The translations under genes and the position numbers were made by a program. The notes below the pieces were generated by a model, which was not told the origin of the DNA, did no database searches, and saw only the letters and a program-made list of their open reading frames with translations. A DNA stretch of 29,639 nucleotides from CAZJQD01 sp964548165 [NCBI: uncultured bacterium] (lineage in GTDB: Bacteria; UBA8481): assembly GCA_964548165.1 (NCBI GenBank), contig CAZJQD010000040.1, positions 1 to 29,639 on the forward strand, in the 5' to 3' direction. Position 1 is the first letter of the stretch. Every line of letters starts with the position of its first letter. This document shows positions 15,000-23,316 of this stretch, in pieces.

Positions 15000-15006
15000 A
15001 CCCCAC

Positions 15007-15023
15007 GGGGCGTTTGAAGCCCC
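15007..15023 (+). other. Hairpin after pilin 3
   Basis: GGGGC (15007-15011) and GCCCC (15019-15023) pair, mirroring the hairpin after pilin 2. It precedes the strong terminator at 15042. Confidence 0.55.
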
Positions 15024-15041
15024 GAACCGCTTCAGCATTTG

Positions 15042-15072
15042 AACCCCGTCGGCTTCGGCCGACGGGGTTTTT
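15042..15072 (+). terminator. Strong intrinsic terminator after pilin 3
   Basis: AACCCCGTCGGC (15042-15053) pairs with GCCGACGGGGTT (15058-15069) across a TTCG tetraloop, followed by T residues to 15072. This is a textbook rho-independent terminator closing the pilin unit. Confidence 0.93.
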
Positions 15073-15075
15073 CAA

Positions 15076-15105
15076 TTGGAGTGACATCATGACATCTCCC
15101 ATACA
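15076..15105 (+). promoter_or_regulatory. Possible promoter of the GT-C-like gene
   Basis: TTGGAG (15076-15081) and CATACA (15100-15105) are 18 bp apart, nine bases before the GTG at 15115. The match is modest. It directly follows the pilin terminator, so a separate promoter is needed here. Confidence 0.35.
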
Positions 15106-15114
15106 CTCCCCGTC

Positions 15115-17142
15115 GTGAACGTGGTGAGCTCATCGCGAGGATCCGCGGCGTCCGCCGAAGGTGGCTCGGGCGGGGTACCGAGCCCGGGGCGCCGCATCGC
15201 GCCCGTGGCCGCGGGTCTCGTCGTCGTGGGCGCTGTCATCTCGGTGTTTTCCTGCTGGCCCTCCATCACGAACCTGGCGTCCCCGGTCGCGGTTGTTCTC
15301 CTCATGGGATTTGGCGCGCGGATCCTGGGAAAGTGGATCCACCGGGGTGATCTCGAGGAGGACATCCTTGCCGGCCTCTTGATGTTGTCCCTGGTGCCCA
15401 TCATCAACCAGCTTTCCGGACTCCGACTGGCGCCTGGTGCGTGGTGGATTGTTCTTCTGGGACTGGCCGCCATGGGGCTCCTGGAGAGCATGAAGGGCGG
15501 GGATGGTCGCCGGGTCTTTCAGCGCCTGGAAAAGGACGCGGAGGATTCCGGGCTCTTCGGCGTCGTCTTTTTTCTCCCCGCCGTCCTTGCCCTGACGTGG
15601 GCGCTTCTTCCAACGCTGGCCCCGCCCGCAGGCATGGACACGTTGACCTACCATCTCGGGCTCCCTTCCCAATACCTGGCCCGAGGCACCCTGGCTCCGC
15701 CGGATGGCCTCGTGTACTACCAATACACGCAGGCCGGCGAGATGCTGGCGCTGTTGGGACTGGCCGCCGACGAGACCGGGCGCGCCTCGACGCTGCTCCT
15801 CGGCCTGACCATGGTCCTGGCCGCGATCTCGGGCGGGCGGTTCGCGGCCGAATTGGCCATGGGGTCCGAGCGGCGATCGCGATCCACGACGGCCCTGGCC
15901 CGCGTTCTCGGTTTCGCGGCCGTGGCCACGATGCCCGTGGCGCTCTTCACCGTCGCGCACGGAAAGACGGATGCGCTGACGATCGCCCTGGCCCTGGCCG
16001 GCGCGCGACGCGCGGTGACACGGTCATCGTGCCCGTACCGTGCCGCCTTTCTCCTGGGCGGCGCCGTGGCCGCGAAACTGACGGCCGTCTACATCGTGAT
16101 TCCCGCTCTCGTCCTCGTGCTCTTCTCGGTGCGCCGGCGGCCGATCGTCATCCTGTCCGTCCTCGTTCTCGTGGCGCTCGCGCCTTCCTACTGGCTGATT
16201 CGCAACTGGTTGCACTTCGGGAGCCTGGTACCGCAGGCGCACCACATGGTCGAGGCCGCGCGAGGATCCATCGGTCCGGGCATCGCCGAACGATTCATGA
16301 GGCTCTTCGGATCGACCTTTCTTCTCGTGGGGCAGGGGATCGACGGACCCGTCGGCGCTCCCGCGGCCGCACTGCTGGCCTTCCTCGCGCTCGGGTTTCG
16401 CACGCGACGCCGCGACCTGCGCCATGGCGCTCTCATCGCGTGCGCGTCCCTCGTCGCGTGGCTCGTCTCGGGCGGGGGCAGTCACGCCTATGCGCAGGGT
16501 GGGCTCCTGCGGTTTCTCCTCCCCGGCATTGCCGTCGGCCTGGCGGTTGGCGCGGCGGGAGCCGCCGAGGTGATTCTGCCCCGCGGTGGTCGGACCGCGT
16601 CCGGGGCTCTCCTGGGTTCCCTGGTCGCCTTCGGCCTCTTCCTGAACGCGATCGCGGTCTTCGGGGTGCTGGGACGAGCCTTTCCGGCCGTCGATGTCCT
16701 GACGGGGAGAATGTCCGAGCAGGAGTACCGGCGCGTCTGGCTCTCCTCGTCCGGCATTCAAGGTGTGGCTTCGCGCGTCCTGCCGGCCGATGCCCGCGTC
16801 TATTCGCTGGGCGAGCCCCGGCTCTTCACGATGCGCCGCGCCGCGTTCTTCGACGTGGAGGCGGACCGGCCGCGCGTCTACCGGGCGCTGGCGGGTTCGG
16901 GGGGGGACACGGGCGTTCTTGACGACCTGGCGCGACGCGAGGCGTGGACGCACGTCTTTCACTATCCGGACGGCTACGCGATCTCCATCATGAACGGCCA
17001 GGCTCCGACTCCGGCCGATCCCGGTGATCGCGCCCGCTTCGAAGGGTGGCTCGCCGCGCGAAGCCGGTTGCTGATCGTGGACGAACGAGAGAATGCATTC
17101 CTCTTCGAGCTGATCCCGGACAGTTTTCCCGCGCGACCCTGA
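15115..17142 (+). CDS. Multipass membrane protein, probable GT-C-fold glycosyltransferase
   Basis: The 675-residue protein has a polar Ser/Gly-rich N-terminus and about a dozen hydrophobic segments from residue 28 to about 520. A soluble C-terminal domain of about 130 residues follows (from VWLSSSGIQGVASRVLPADARVYSLGE). The first large loop carries MDTLTYHLGLPSQYLARG (Asp about 175, His 180), which resembles the acidic loop and ligand site of GT39/GT87-type enzymes that use polyprenyl-phosphate sugars. I infer a sugar transferase facing the periplasm, but no specific family is assured. It starts at GTG 15115 just after the pilin terminator and converges with the STT3-like gene. The stop falls inside a 17-bp tandem repeat. 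Confidence 0.65.
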   Translation: MNVVSSSRGSAASAEGGSGGVPSPGRRIAPVAAGLVVVGAVISVFSCWPSITNLASPVAVVLLMGFGARILGKWIHRGDLEEDILAGLLMLSLVPIINQLSGLRLAPGAWWIVLLGLAAMGLLESMKGGDGRRVFQRLEKDAEDSGLFGVVFFLPAVLALTWALLPTLAPPAGMDTLTYHLGLPSQYLARGTLAPPDGLVYYQYTQAGEMLALLGLAADETGRASTLLLGLTMVLAAISGGRFAAELAMGSERRSRSTTALARVLGFAAVATMPVALFTVAHGKTDALTIALALAGARRAVTRSSCPYRAAFLLGGAVAAKLTAVYIVIPALVLVLFSVRRRPIVILSVLVLVALAPSYWLIRNWLHFGSLVPQAHHMVEAARGSIGPGIAERFMRLFGSTFLLVGQGIDGPVGAPAAALLAFLALGFRTRRRDLRHGALIACASLVAWLVSGGGSHAYAQGGLLRFLLPGIAVGLAVGAAGAAEVILPRGGRTASGALLGSLVAFGLFLNAIAVFGVLGRAFPAVDVLTGRMSEQEYRRVWLSSSGIQGVASRVLPADARVYSLGEPRLFTMRRAAFFDVEADRPRVYRALAGSGGDTGVLDDLARREAWTHVFHYPDGYAISIMNGQAPTPADPGDRARFEGWLAARSRLLIVDERENAFLFELIPDSFPARP

Positions 17143-17170
17143 TCGCGCCGCGACCCTGATCGCGCCGCGA
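17133..17170 (+). repeat. 17-bp tandem duplication at the 3' end of the GT-C-like gene
   Basis: The unit GCGACCCTGATCGCGCC occurs at 17133-17149 and again at 17150-17166, with GCGA beginning a third copy. The TGA stop (17140-17142) is in the first unit, and the array abuts the inverted-repeat element that starts at 17169. Confidence 0.9.
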
Positions 17171-17366
17171 ATGAACCACAGAGACATAGGGACACGGAGA
17201 AAGTCCAAACAGCATCAGGAAGAGCACCAGAACCAAGGAGAGTATCCGAATCGCGATCGGGTTGGCGGATGGATGAGACGCCGGCGGGTTTGAGTTTCCA
17301 CCTCGCCTTGGGTTCGCTTCTCCTCCGCGTCTCTGTGTCTTCGCGGTTTGAACTTGTGGTTCATTC
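17169..17366. mobile_element. MITE-like element with 12-bp perfect inverted ends
   Basis: GAATGAACCACA (17169-17180) and its exact inverse TGTGGTTCATTC (17355-17366) bound about 198 bp with no gene of its own. Inside the ends the arms remain loosely complementary, with purine-rich GAGACA and CACGGAGA blocks on the left and TCTCTGTGTCTTCGCGG on the right. The right end supplies the last sense codon and TGA stop of the STT3-like gene. No transposase is present. Confidence 0.65.
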
Positions 17367-18920
17367 TTGCGGGTGAGTCGTTGGTATACCCGTCGTCATC
17401 GAATCGCGAACCCAGACCTGGACCTCGGGAACCCAGGCTCCTTCAAAGCCAAAGCCCTGCGTCGAGGCATGAGCGCGTCGCCAGCCCAGCGTGGTATCGC
17501 CCCGGAAGTAGAGCCGCCCGTAGAGGGAGTCGACGGGCGCGGGCTGGCCGGGGAGGCGGTGCTGCTGGAGATAGCCGGAAGCCAGGTTGGTCAGGACGAG
17601 GACGGGTGCCGGAATGCGATCGGCGATGGCTGTAGCTTCCGCCGGCGTGTCCCCGAGGACGTGCGCGGCGAGCTCGCGGCCGGCTGCGCCCGTGTGAAAG
17701 GCGTCCGCGACAGCGGGTCGCCGGGCCAGGTGGACGATGTGATCGCCGAGGTCCCAGGCGGCGACGATGCCCCATGCCGGGCGCCGCGTGGCATGGCTCG
17801 GATCGCCCGCGGGCGGAGTCTCCCTTGCGATCCAGAGCAGGGCATCCTCCATGGCCGGCGCCGGGTCGCGTTCCCAGGAGAGAATATCGACGACGCCACG
17901 AGCTGGTGGGAGCAGGCAGAGGACGGCGAGGGCGACGACGAGCGTAGGCCTTAGCTTTCGCATCCCCAGGAACGCGGTCAGGGCGACGACAGCGGGGAAG
18001 GCCAGGTAGGGGATGAAGCGCGCCTGCAGGAGCGTCACGGGTCCGGCGATGACGGCTGCCGCGAGGACGGTTGCCATCCCGGAATCGCGCCGCCTGCGCC
18101 ACCAACCGCGCGCCATGAAGGGCAGGATCAGAAGACCTGGCGAGCTCATGACGACCGCGCGCAGGACGCCGGTCGGATCGGTGATGAGCGGCTTGGCCTC
18201 CTCGATCCCGCGAATCCACGGGTCGGTGAAGTAGGCATACCCTGCGACCGGGAGTGCCAGGCTCAGGGCGGTGGTCAGGAGGAGACCGAGCGGCCCGTTC
18301 GGCGCGCGGGCGATCAAGGGCGGTGATGCCGCGAACAGCGCAATGACGGGCCAGGCAGGAACGGAGACCCACGCAAAGACGACCGCCAACGCCGCCACGA
18401 AGCCGCCACGCCGTCCGCCGAGGACGCCCCCATGGAGAGCCATCGCGGCCCAGAGCGCTTCGAGGTGGTGATGATCGAGCGCGCCGTAGACGGACGGATA
18501 GACGAGGGCGGGAAGCAGGGCAAAGGCGGCGCCGGGGAGCCAGGGGACGGCGAACGAGGTCGCCGAGGCATCGAGCACGCGCCGCGCGGAGGAGGCCAGG
18601 AGGATGACTGTGCCGACACCGATCAGGACGGGGAGGAGAGCGAGCGCCGTCTCGCCGCCGATGGCTTGCGCGGCCCCCATCACCCGTGCCCAGCTCGTTG
18701 GCCAGTGCACGCTCTCACCGGCAGGGAAATTGATCCAGAGGTCAGGTGAAAGCCGATGACCCTCGGCGGCGAGCGCGGCCCGGCGTGCCTGATACCAGGC
18801 ATCGGGGCCACCCGCCCAGCGATGAACTCCCTCGCCAGCCCGCACCGATGCGACGGAGAAGAGGCGGACGGCGACAGACGCGACGAGGAGTGCGAGGATG
18901 GCGAGCGTCCGGCGCGGCAT
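17361..18920 (-). CDS. STT3/PglB-like oligosaccharyltransferase homologue
   Basis: The 519-residue polytopic protein shows the linear motif order of the STT3 family: GPDAWYQARR with Asp40 in the first loop, INFPAGESVHWPTSW (64-78), GALDHHHLEALW (Asp149, Glu154), GIEEAKPLIT (Glu240/241, the TIXE-like position), QARFIPYLAFP (299-309) and AWDLGDHIVHLARRPAV (388-404) in place of WWDYG. Family members transfer a lipid-linked glycan to Asn in the periplasm. It is shorter than Campylobacter PglB (about 713 residues), and the WWDYG motif is altered (AWDLG), so sequon recognition may differ or the substrate may be another acceptor. The ATG at 18920 follows a GATACG box by eight bases. It faces the GT-C-like gene convergently. 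Confidence 0.72.
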   Translation of the reverse strand: MPRRTLAILALLVASVAVRLFSVASVRAGEGVHRWAGGPDAWYQARRAALAAEGHRLSPDLWINFPAGESVHWPTSWARVMGAAQAIGGETALALLPVLIGVGTVILLASSARRVLDASATSFAVPWLPGAAFALLPALVYPSVYGALDHHHLEALWAAMALHGGVLGGRRGGFVAALAVVFAWVSVPAWPVIALFAASPPLIARAPNGPLGLLLTTALSLALPVAGYAYFTDPWIRGIEEAKPLITDPTGVLRAVVMSSPGLLILPFMARGWWRRRRDSGMATVLAAAVIAGPVTLLQARFIPYLAFPAVVALTAFLGMRKLRPTLVVALAVLCLLPPARGVVDILSWERDPAPAMEDALLWIARETPPAGDPSHATRRPAWGIVAAWDLGDHIVHLARRPAVADAFHTGAAGRELAAHVLGDTPAEATAIADRIPAPVLVLTNLASGYLQQHRLPGQPAPVDSLYGRLYFRGDTTLGWRRAHASTQGFGFEGAWVPEVQVWVRDSMTTGIPTTHPQE

Positions 18921-18942
18921 GCGACCAGCGTATCCAGTGAAT

Positions 18943-19061
18943 GGTGTCAGGCTAGCAGTTTCGCAGTTTCAGGATTCCCGCTGTCCCACGACCGTGTAGG
19001 CCTCATCGGGCGCCACCGAGATACCACATCCACGAAATTGCGAAACGGCGAGCCTGACACC
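18943..19061. mobile_element. Small inverted-repeat element between the STT3-like gene and metF
   Basis: The left arm 18943-18970 (GGTGTCAGGCTAGCAG...) and right arm 19034-19061 (...GGCGAGCCTGACACC) are inverted copies matching at about 25 of 28 positions. They enclose about 63 bp without a gene. The 119-bp unit could fold into one long hairpin. It lies just upstream of the metF promoter. It resembles a MITE or REP-type element whose transposase is elsewhere (inference). Confidence 0.75.
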
Positions 19062-19081
19062 TAGGCCGCGCACCGCGGCCG

Positions 19082-19110
19082 GTGACACCGCGGCTCGTCT
19101 TGCCTACAAT
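19082..19110 (+). promoter_or_regulatory. Promoter of metF
   Basis: GTGACA (19082-19087, five of six to TTGACA) and TACAAT (19105-19110, five of six to TATAAT) are spaced by exactly 17 bp. The metF GTG starts eight bases after the -10 box, so the leader is 0-2 nt. No SAM or B12 riboswitch can fit. Confidence 0.75.
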
Positions 19111-19118
19111 CGGTCATT

Positions 19119-20015
19119 GTGAATCGCATTGCCGAGAAGCTGAAGTTACGTCGTGGGCAGGCCTTGTCGCGCCCGGTCTATTCCTTCGAGTTCTTTCCGC
19201 CGAAGACGCCCAAGGGCGAGGAAGCGCTCTACCGCACCGTGGACGACCTGAAGCGCCTGGAGCCCGACTTTGTCTCTGTGACCTATGGCGCCGGCGGGTC
19301 GACCCGTGAGAAGACGGTGGAATGGGTGGACCGGATTCAGAACGAGCATGGGGTCACGGCGATGGCGCACCTGACCTGCGTCGGGGCTTCGCGCGCGGAG
19401 GTCGGCAGGGTGCTCGATGACCTGGCCGCGCGCGGTATCCACAATGTCCTGGCGCTCCGCGGGGATCCGCCCCGGGGCGAGGAGAAGTTCGTGCCTCCGG
19501 CGGACGGCTTCGCCCATGCCCATGAGCTCGTGAAGTGGTTGCGTTCGCGCGCAGGGGGAAGCGCGTTCTCGGTGGGCGTCGCCGGTTATCCCGAGAAGCA
19601 CCCCGAGGCGCCGGACCTGGGCACGGACCTCCAGCGCCTGGCCGACAAGATCGACGCCGGCGCTGACTTCGTCGTGACCCAGCTCTTCTTCGACAACGAT
19701 AGCTACTTCTCGTTCGTGGATCGCCTCCGCGCGCTCCGCGCGAACAAGCCGGAATGCCTGGTGATCCCGGGGATCATGCCTATCACGGCCCGCGAGCAGT
19801 TGGATCGATTCGTGGCGATGTGCGGCGCCGGCATCCCGGATCGCCTGCGCGCCGAGGTCCTGTCCGCGCCGGACGAGGCGGCCGTCATCGAGGTGGGAGT
19901 GCGATACGCGATCGAGCAATGCCGCGACCTCCTGGCACGGGGCGCTCCCGGCATCCACTTCTACACCCTCAACAAGTCCTCGGCGACGCGAAGAATCCTC
20001 GAAGCGCTCCGCTGA
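19119..20015 (+). CDS. metF: 5,10-methylenetetrahydrofolate reductase
   Basis: This flavoenzyme reduces methylene-tetrahydrofolate to methyl-tetrahydrofolate for methionine synthesis. The 298-residue barrel has the full set of family motifs: YSFEFFPPKTPKGEE with the catalytic Glu, FVSVTYGAGGSTR, MAHLTCVG, NVLALRGDPP, VAGYPEKHPEA, DFVVTQLFFDN, VIPGIMPI and GIHFYTLNKSSA at the C-terminus. The GTG start at 19119 gives the normal family N-terminus (NRIAEKL) and fits the strong promoter. Together with the gcv operon it links glycine-derived one-carbon units to methionine. It precedes bamA by 75 bp but that gene appears to have its own promoter. Confidence 0.96.
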   Translation: MNRIAEKLKLRRGQALSRPVYSFEFFPPKTPKGEEALYRTVDDLKRLEPDFVSVTYGAGGSTREKTVEWVDRIQNEHGVTAMAHLTCVGASRAEVGRVLDDLAARGIHNVLALRGDPPRGEEKFVPPADGFAHAHELVKWLRSRAGGSAFSVGVAGYPEKHPEAPDLGTDLQRLADKIDAGADFVVTQLFFDNDSYFSFVDRLRALRANKPECLVIPGIMPITAREQLDRFVAMCGAGIPDRLRAEVLSAPDEAAVIEVGVRYAIEQCRDLLARGAPGIHFYTLNKSSATRRILEALR

Positions 20016-20051
20016 CCCCGGGGCGAATGTGGCATCGATCCCGCGACGTTC

Positions 20052-20080
20052 TTGCCTTGGGAGGGTTCATCCCTTAGCGT
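20052..20080 (+). promoter_or_regulatory. Probable promoter of bamA
   Basis: TTGCCT (20052-20057) and TAGCGT (20075-20080) are 17 bp apart, and the ATG at 20091 follows ten bases after the -10 box. The -10 match is weak, but the position agrees with the short-leader pattern. Confidence 0.4.
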
Positions 20081-20090
20081 TACGGCACTT

Positions 20091-23000
20091 ATGAGCCGCC
20101 TTTCCGCCGTTCTGTTCCTGCTTCTCGCCATCCTCTTCGTCCTGCCGGCCGGAGCTTGGGCCCAGGAGGACGCGCGATCGACGGCGTCGCTCTTCGAGGA
20201 CGCGGCCAAGGCGCGCGAGGAAGCGGCCCGGATCTGGGATGGACTGGGCGAGCGGGTTCGCGCGGCCGAGGCCTGGGGCGAGGCGGCCGCGGCCTGGGAA
20301 CGCGCGGCCAAGGCGTGGGAGACCGCGGGCGACGCGGCGAAGGCGGCGAGTTCCTGGAGCCGATTTCGCGATTCACTGACGCGCCGCGACGCGGCCGAGG
20401 TGAAGATCGAGATCGTCAGCGGGAACGCTCAGAAGATGCGGGTCACGCGCGTATCCGAGCCGTTGATCGTGCGCGTCTCGGACCGATCGGGGCGCCCGCT
20501 GGCCGGCGTGCGCGTGCTCTATGACATCGGCACGCGCCCCTCCTCGACCGATGGATCGCGCATCGAGAACGCCTCGGAGCGCACGGACAGCGACGGCCTC
20601 GCCACGGCCAGGCTCCGCGCGGGATCCACGGCCGGCCCCATCGTGGTTATCGTGACGGTCCCGGAGCTGTCGCGGGAGCCGGCGGTCTTCGAGCTGATGG
20701 CCCAGGCCGGCGCCGCCGCGCGCCTGGAGCTGGCCGGCGGGAACAACCAGGTCGTCAAGGTCAACCAGCGCGCGCTCTCGCCGCTCGTCGCGCGCGTCAC
20801 CGATCTCCATGGCAACCCCGTTGAGGGCGTGACGGTCTCCTACCGCATCGTCTCCGGCCCTGAGGGCGCCGTCGGCCAGGGGCTCTCCGCCGACGAGGTC
20901 ACGACGGACGCCTCCGGCATGTGCGGCGTCCGCTTCCAGGCCGGACAGCTGGGCGGCAACTACCTGGTGCTCGTCGAGTGCGGCGACCTCGATGGATCGC
21001 CCTCCAAGTTCGAGATGATCGTCCGCCAGACGATCCCGACCTTCCGCGTCACGGGCTTCGAGATCGTCGGCTCGACCGATACCGCCGCCCTCAAGGGCGG
21101 GACGCGCATCAGGATCGGCGAGACCTATCTCCTCCCGGACCTCGGCAATGTCCTGCGCGAGGACCTGCGCCGCATCTACGGCACGGGGCGGTTCGAGGAT
21201 GTCTCGGCCGGCATCGAGATGAACGAGGCGCAGGACGAGGGCGCGGTGATCATCCGCGTCGTGGAGCGGCCGCGCATCGGCAACGTCCGGCTCCTGGGAA
21301 TGCGCCGGTTGAAGGAGGCCGATCTCCGCGGTGCGCTGGGCGCCGCCGAGGGCGCTCCGTACTCGCCGTCCGCCGTGGAGCGGAACCGCCAGGCGCTCTT
21401 GACCCACTACGAGAACGAGGGCTACTTGCGGGCCTCGGTGACGACCGAGACCCTCGTGCGGGCGGCGTCGAAGGAGACGGAGGCGACCTGGGGTTCGGAC
21501 GTCGTCGACGTGACCTACCGCATCATCGAGCAGGACAAGGTCAAGATCGCGCGCATGAACCTCCTGGGCAACCGCTACTACGGCGACTGGAGCCTGAACT
21601 GGCACATGAAGACGGGCTCGGGCCGCGTCTACAAGGAAGCCGAGTTCGAGGAAGATCGCCGCAAGATCATCGGGCGGTACGTGGAGCGCGGATTCCTCTC
21701 GGCGACGATGGAGGACCCGGTCATCACGTACGACAACCGCGGCCGCATGGTGCTCGACGTCGTCATCAAGGAAGGGCCCCAGTACAAGATCGGCGAGGTT
21801 TCCTTCACCGGCAACACCGCCGTCCAGACCGACCAGCTCCGCGAGATGCTGCGCCCGGTTTCCGGCCAGACCTTCCGCGCGCGCAAGTTCTTCGAATCGA
21901 TCGAGAAGATGCGCCTGGCGACGTCACGCTTCGGCTTCGCGGAGGCCCGCGTCGTCCCGCAGGAGCGGTTGGATCCGCAGAGGGGCATCGTCGACTTCGT
22001 CATCAAGGTCGAGGAGGGCCAGGTGCTCTACCTCGAGGGCGTCGTCGTCGAGGGGAACAACAAGACGCAGGATCGCGTGATCACGCGCGAGGTGCGCCTG
22101 CGCCCGGGTGATCGCCTGGACGGCCAGGAGCTCGAGCACGCGCGTAAGCAACTCGAGGGCCTCGGCTTCTTCGAGCAGGGATCGGTTCGCCTGGACCTGC
22201 GGCCGGGAACGCGTCCCGACCAGCGCATCATCGCGGTCAAGGTTGCGGAGGGAAAGACGGGCCAGCTCCAGTTCGGCGCCGGCTACTCGAGCGTGGACCG
22301 GCTGGTCGGCTTCGCCTCGGTCACCAAGAAGAACTTCGATCCCTTCGACTTCTGGACCTTCACGGGCGCGGGGCAGGAAGTGTCGCTCTCCGTCGAGTAC
22401 GGCGGCAGCAAGAACTCGTTCACGCTCTCGTGGACCGAGCCCTGGTGGCGCAACCGGCCGATCTCCCTGGGCTTTGACGTCTTCAACACCTACCAGGAGC
22501 GCGAGGGCTTCGACTGGCGCCGCCGCGGCGGCGCGCTCAGGCTCTCGCACGAGTGGGGCAAGTTCAGCCGCCTTTCGTACGCCTACCGCGCCGAGCAGAC
22601 CGAGATCCTCAAGGTCACGAGCCTGGCGCCTTTGGACGTTCAGACCGAGGTCGGGTTCCCTCGGGCCAACCGCTTCACCCGGACGACGACGTCCGTCTTC
22701 ACGGGCTACACGTACGACAACCGCGACGACAAGCAGTTCCCCGGGTCGGGCCGCGTCTTCGAACTGAACAACACCCTCGCCGGCCGGTTCTTCGGCGGCA
22801 ACGTCTCATTCGATCGGCCCGCGACCTCGCTCAGCTATTTCCGCCGCGGCCTGGCGCAGACCCACGTGCTCGCCGTGCGTGGCCAGTACGGCACGATCTC
22901 GAACTTCTTCGAGCGCGACAATCCGATCCCGACCGCCGAGAAATACTACCTCGGCGGCGCCAACACGATCCGCGGCTACCGCGAGCGCAGCATCCAGGTC

Positions 23001-23294
23001 TACAACGCGGGCGGCACGCTCGTGGGCCCGGGACGGTCGTATGCGCTGGCCAACGTCGAATACCGCATCCCGTTCACGGACGACAAGTCGATCTCGGCCG
23101 CGCTCTTCTACGACATCGGCGGCGTCTTCGACGGCGAGTTCGAGTTCAAGACGGACCAGCTCGTCAGCGGGTTGGGGATGGGGGTTCGCTTCGTGACGCC
23201 GCTGGGCCCCATCCGGCTCGACTACGGCTACGGGCTCGACTTCCCCAACAAGAACCGCGGCCAGCTCCATTTCTCCATCGGCCAGACATTCTAG
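20091..23294 (+). CDS. bamA: BamA/Omp85 outer-membrane assembly factor with N-terminal Ig-like domains
   Basis: BamA inserts beta-barrel proteins into the outer membrane. The 1067-residue product has a signal peptide (cleavage near AWA|QE, residue 24). An Ala/Glu/Trp-rich helical segment (28-100) follows, then two invasin-type Ig-like (Big_1) domains at about 104-203 and 207-310. The second shows VARVTDLHGNPVEGVTVSYRI...TTDASGMCGVRF. POTRA domains begin at about 318 (FRVTGFEIVGS) and repeat to about 730 (NVRLLGMRRLKEADL, IARMNLLGNRYYGDW, IGEVSFTGNTAVQTDQL, LEGVVVEGNNKTQDRVI). The C-terminal barrel contains NTIRGYRERS, the conserved (V/I)RG(F/Y) lid motif, and ends with the BAM signal LHFSIGQTF. 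Typical BamA is about 750-850 residues. The extra N-terminal 300 residues are unusual. The ATG at 20091 starts the signal peptide. Confidence 0.92.
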   Translation: MSRLSAVLFLLLAILFVLPAGAWAQEDARSTASLFEDAAKAREEAARIWDGLGERVRAAEAWGEAAAAWERAAKAWETAGDAAKAASSWSRFRDSLTRRDAAEVKIEIVSGNAQKMRVTRVSEPLIVRVSDRSGRPLAGVRVLYDIGTRPSSTDGSRIENASERTDSDGLATARLRAGSTAGPIVVIVTVPELSREPAVFELMAQAGAAARLELAGGNNQVVKVNQRALSPLVARVTDLHGNPVEGVTVSYRIVSGPEGAVGQGLSADEVTTDASGMCGVRFQAGQLGGNYLVLVECGDLDGSPSKFEMIVRQTIPTFRVTGFEIVGSTDTAALKGGTRIRIGETYLLPDLGNVLREDLRRIYGTGRFEDVSAGIEMNEAQDEGAVIIRVVERPRIGNVRLLGMRRLKEADLRGALGAAEGAPYSPSAVERNRQALLTHYENEGYLRASVTTETLVRAASKETEATWGSDVVDVTYRIIEQDKVKIARMNLLGNRYYGDWSLNWHMKTGSGRVYKEAEFEEDRRKIIGRYVERGFLSATMEDPVITYDNRGRMVLDVVIKEGPQYKIGEVSFTGNTAVQTDQLREMLRPVSGQTFRARKFFESIEKMRLATSRFGFAEARVVPQERLDPQRGIVDFVIKVEEGQVLYLEGVVVEGNNKTQDRVITREVRLRPGDRLDGQELEHARKQLEGLGFFEQGSVRLDLRPGTRPDQRIIAVKVAEGKTGQLQFGAGYSSVDRLVGFASVTKKNFDPFDFWTFTGAGQEVSLSVEYGGSKNSFTLSWTEPWWRNRPISLGFDVFNTYQEREGFDWRRRGGALRLSHEWGKFSRLSYAYRAEQTEILKVTSLAPLDVQTEVGFPRANRFTRTTTSVFTGYTYDNRDDKQFPGSGRVFELNNTLAGRFFGGNVSFDRPATSLSYFRRGLAQTHVLAVRGQYGTISNFFERDNPIPTAEKYYLGGANTIRGYRERSIQVYNAGGTLVGPGRSYALANVEYRIPFTDDKSISAALFYDIGGVFDGEFEFKTDQLVSGLGMGVRFVTPLGPIRLDYGYGLDFPNKNRGQLHFSIGQTF

Positions 23295-23316
23295 CTCTGT
23301 CTATTCGCAAGTTTTC

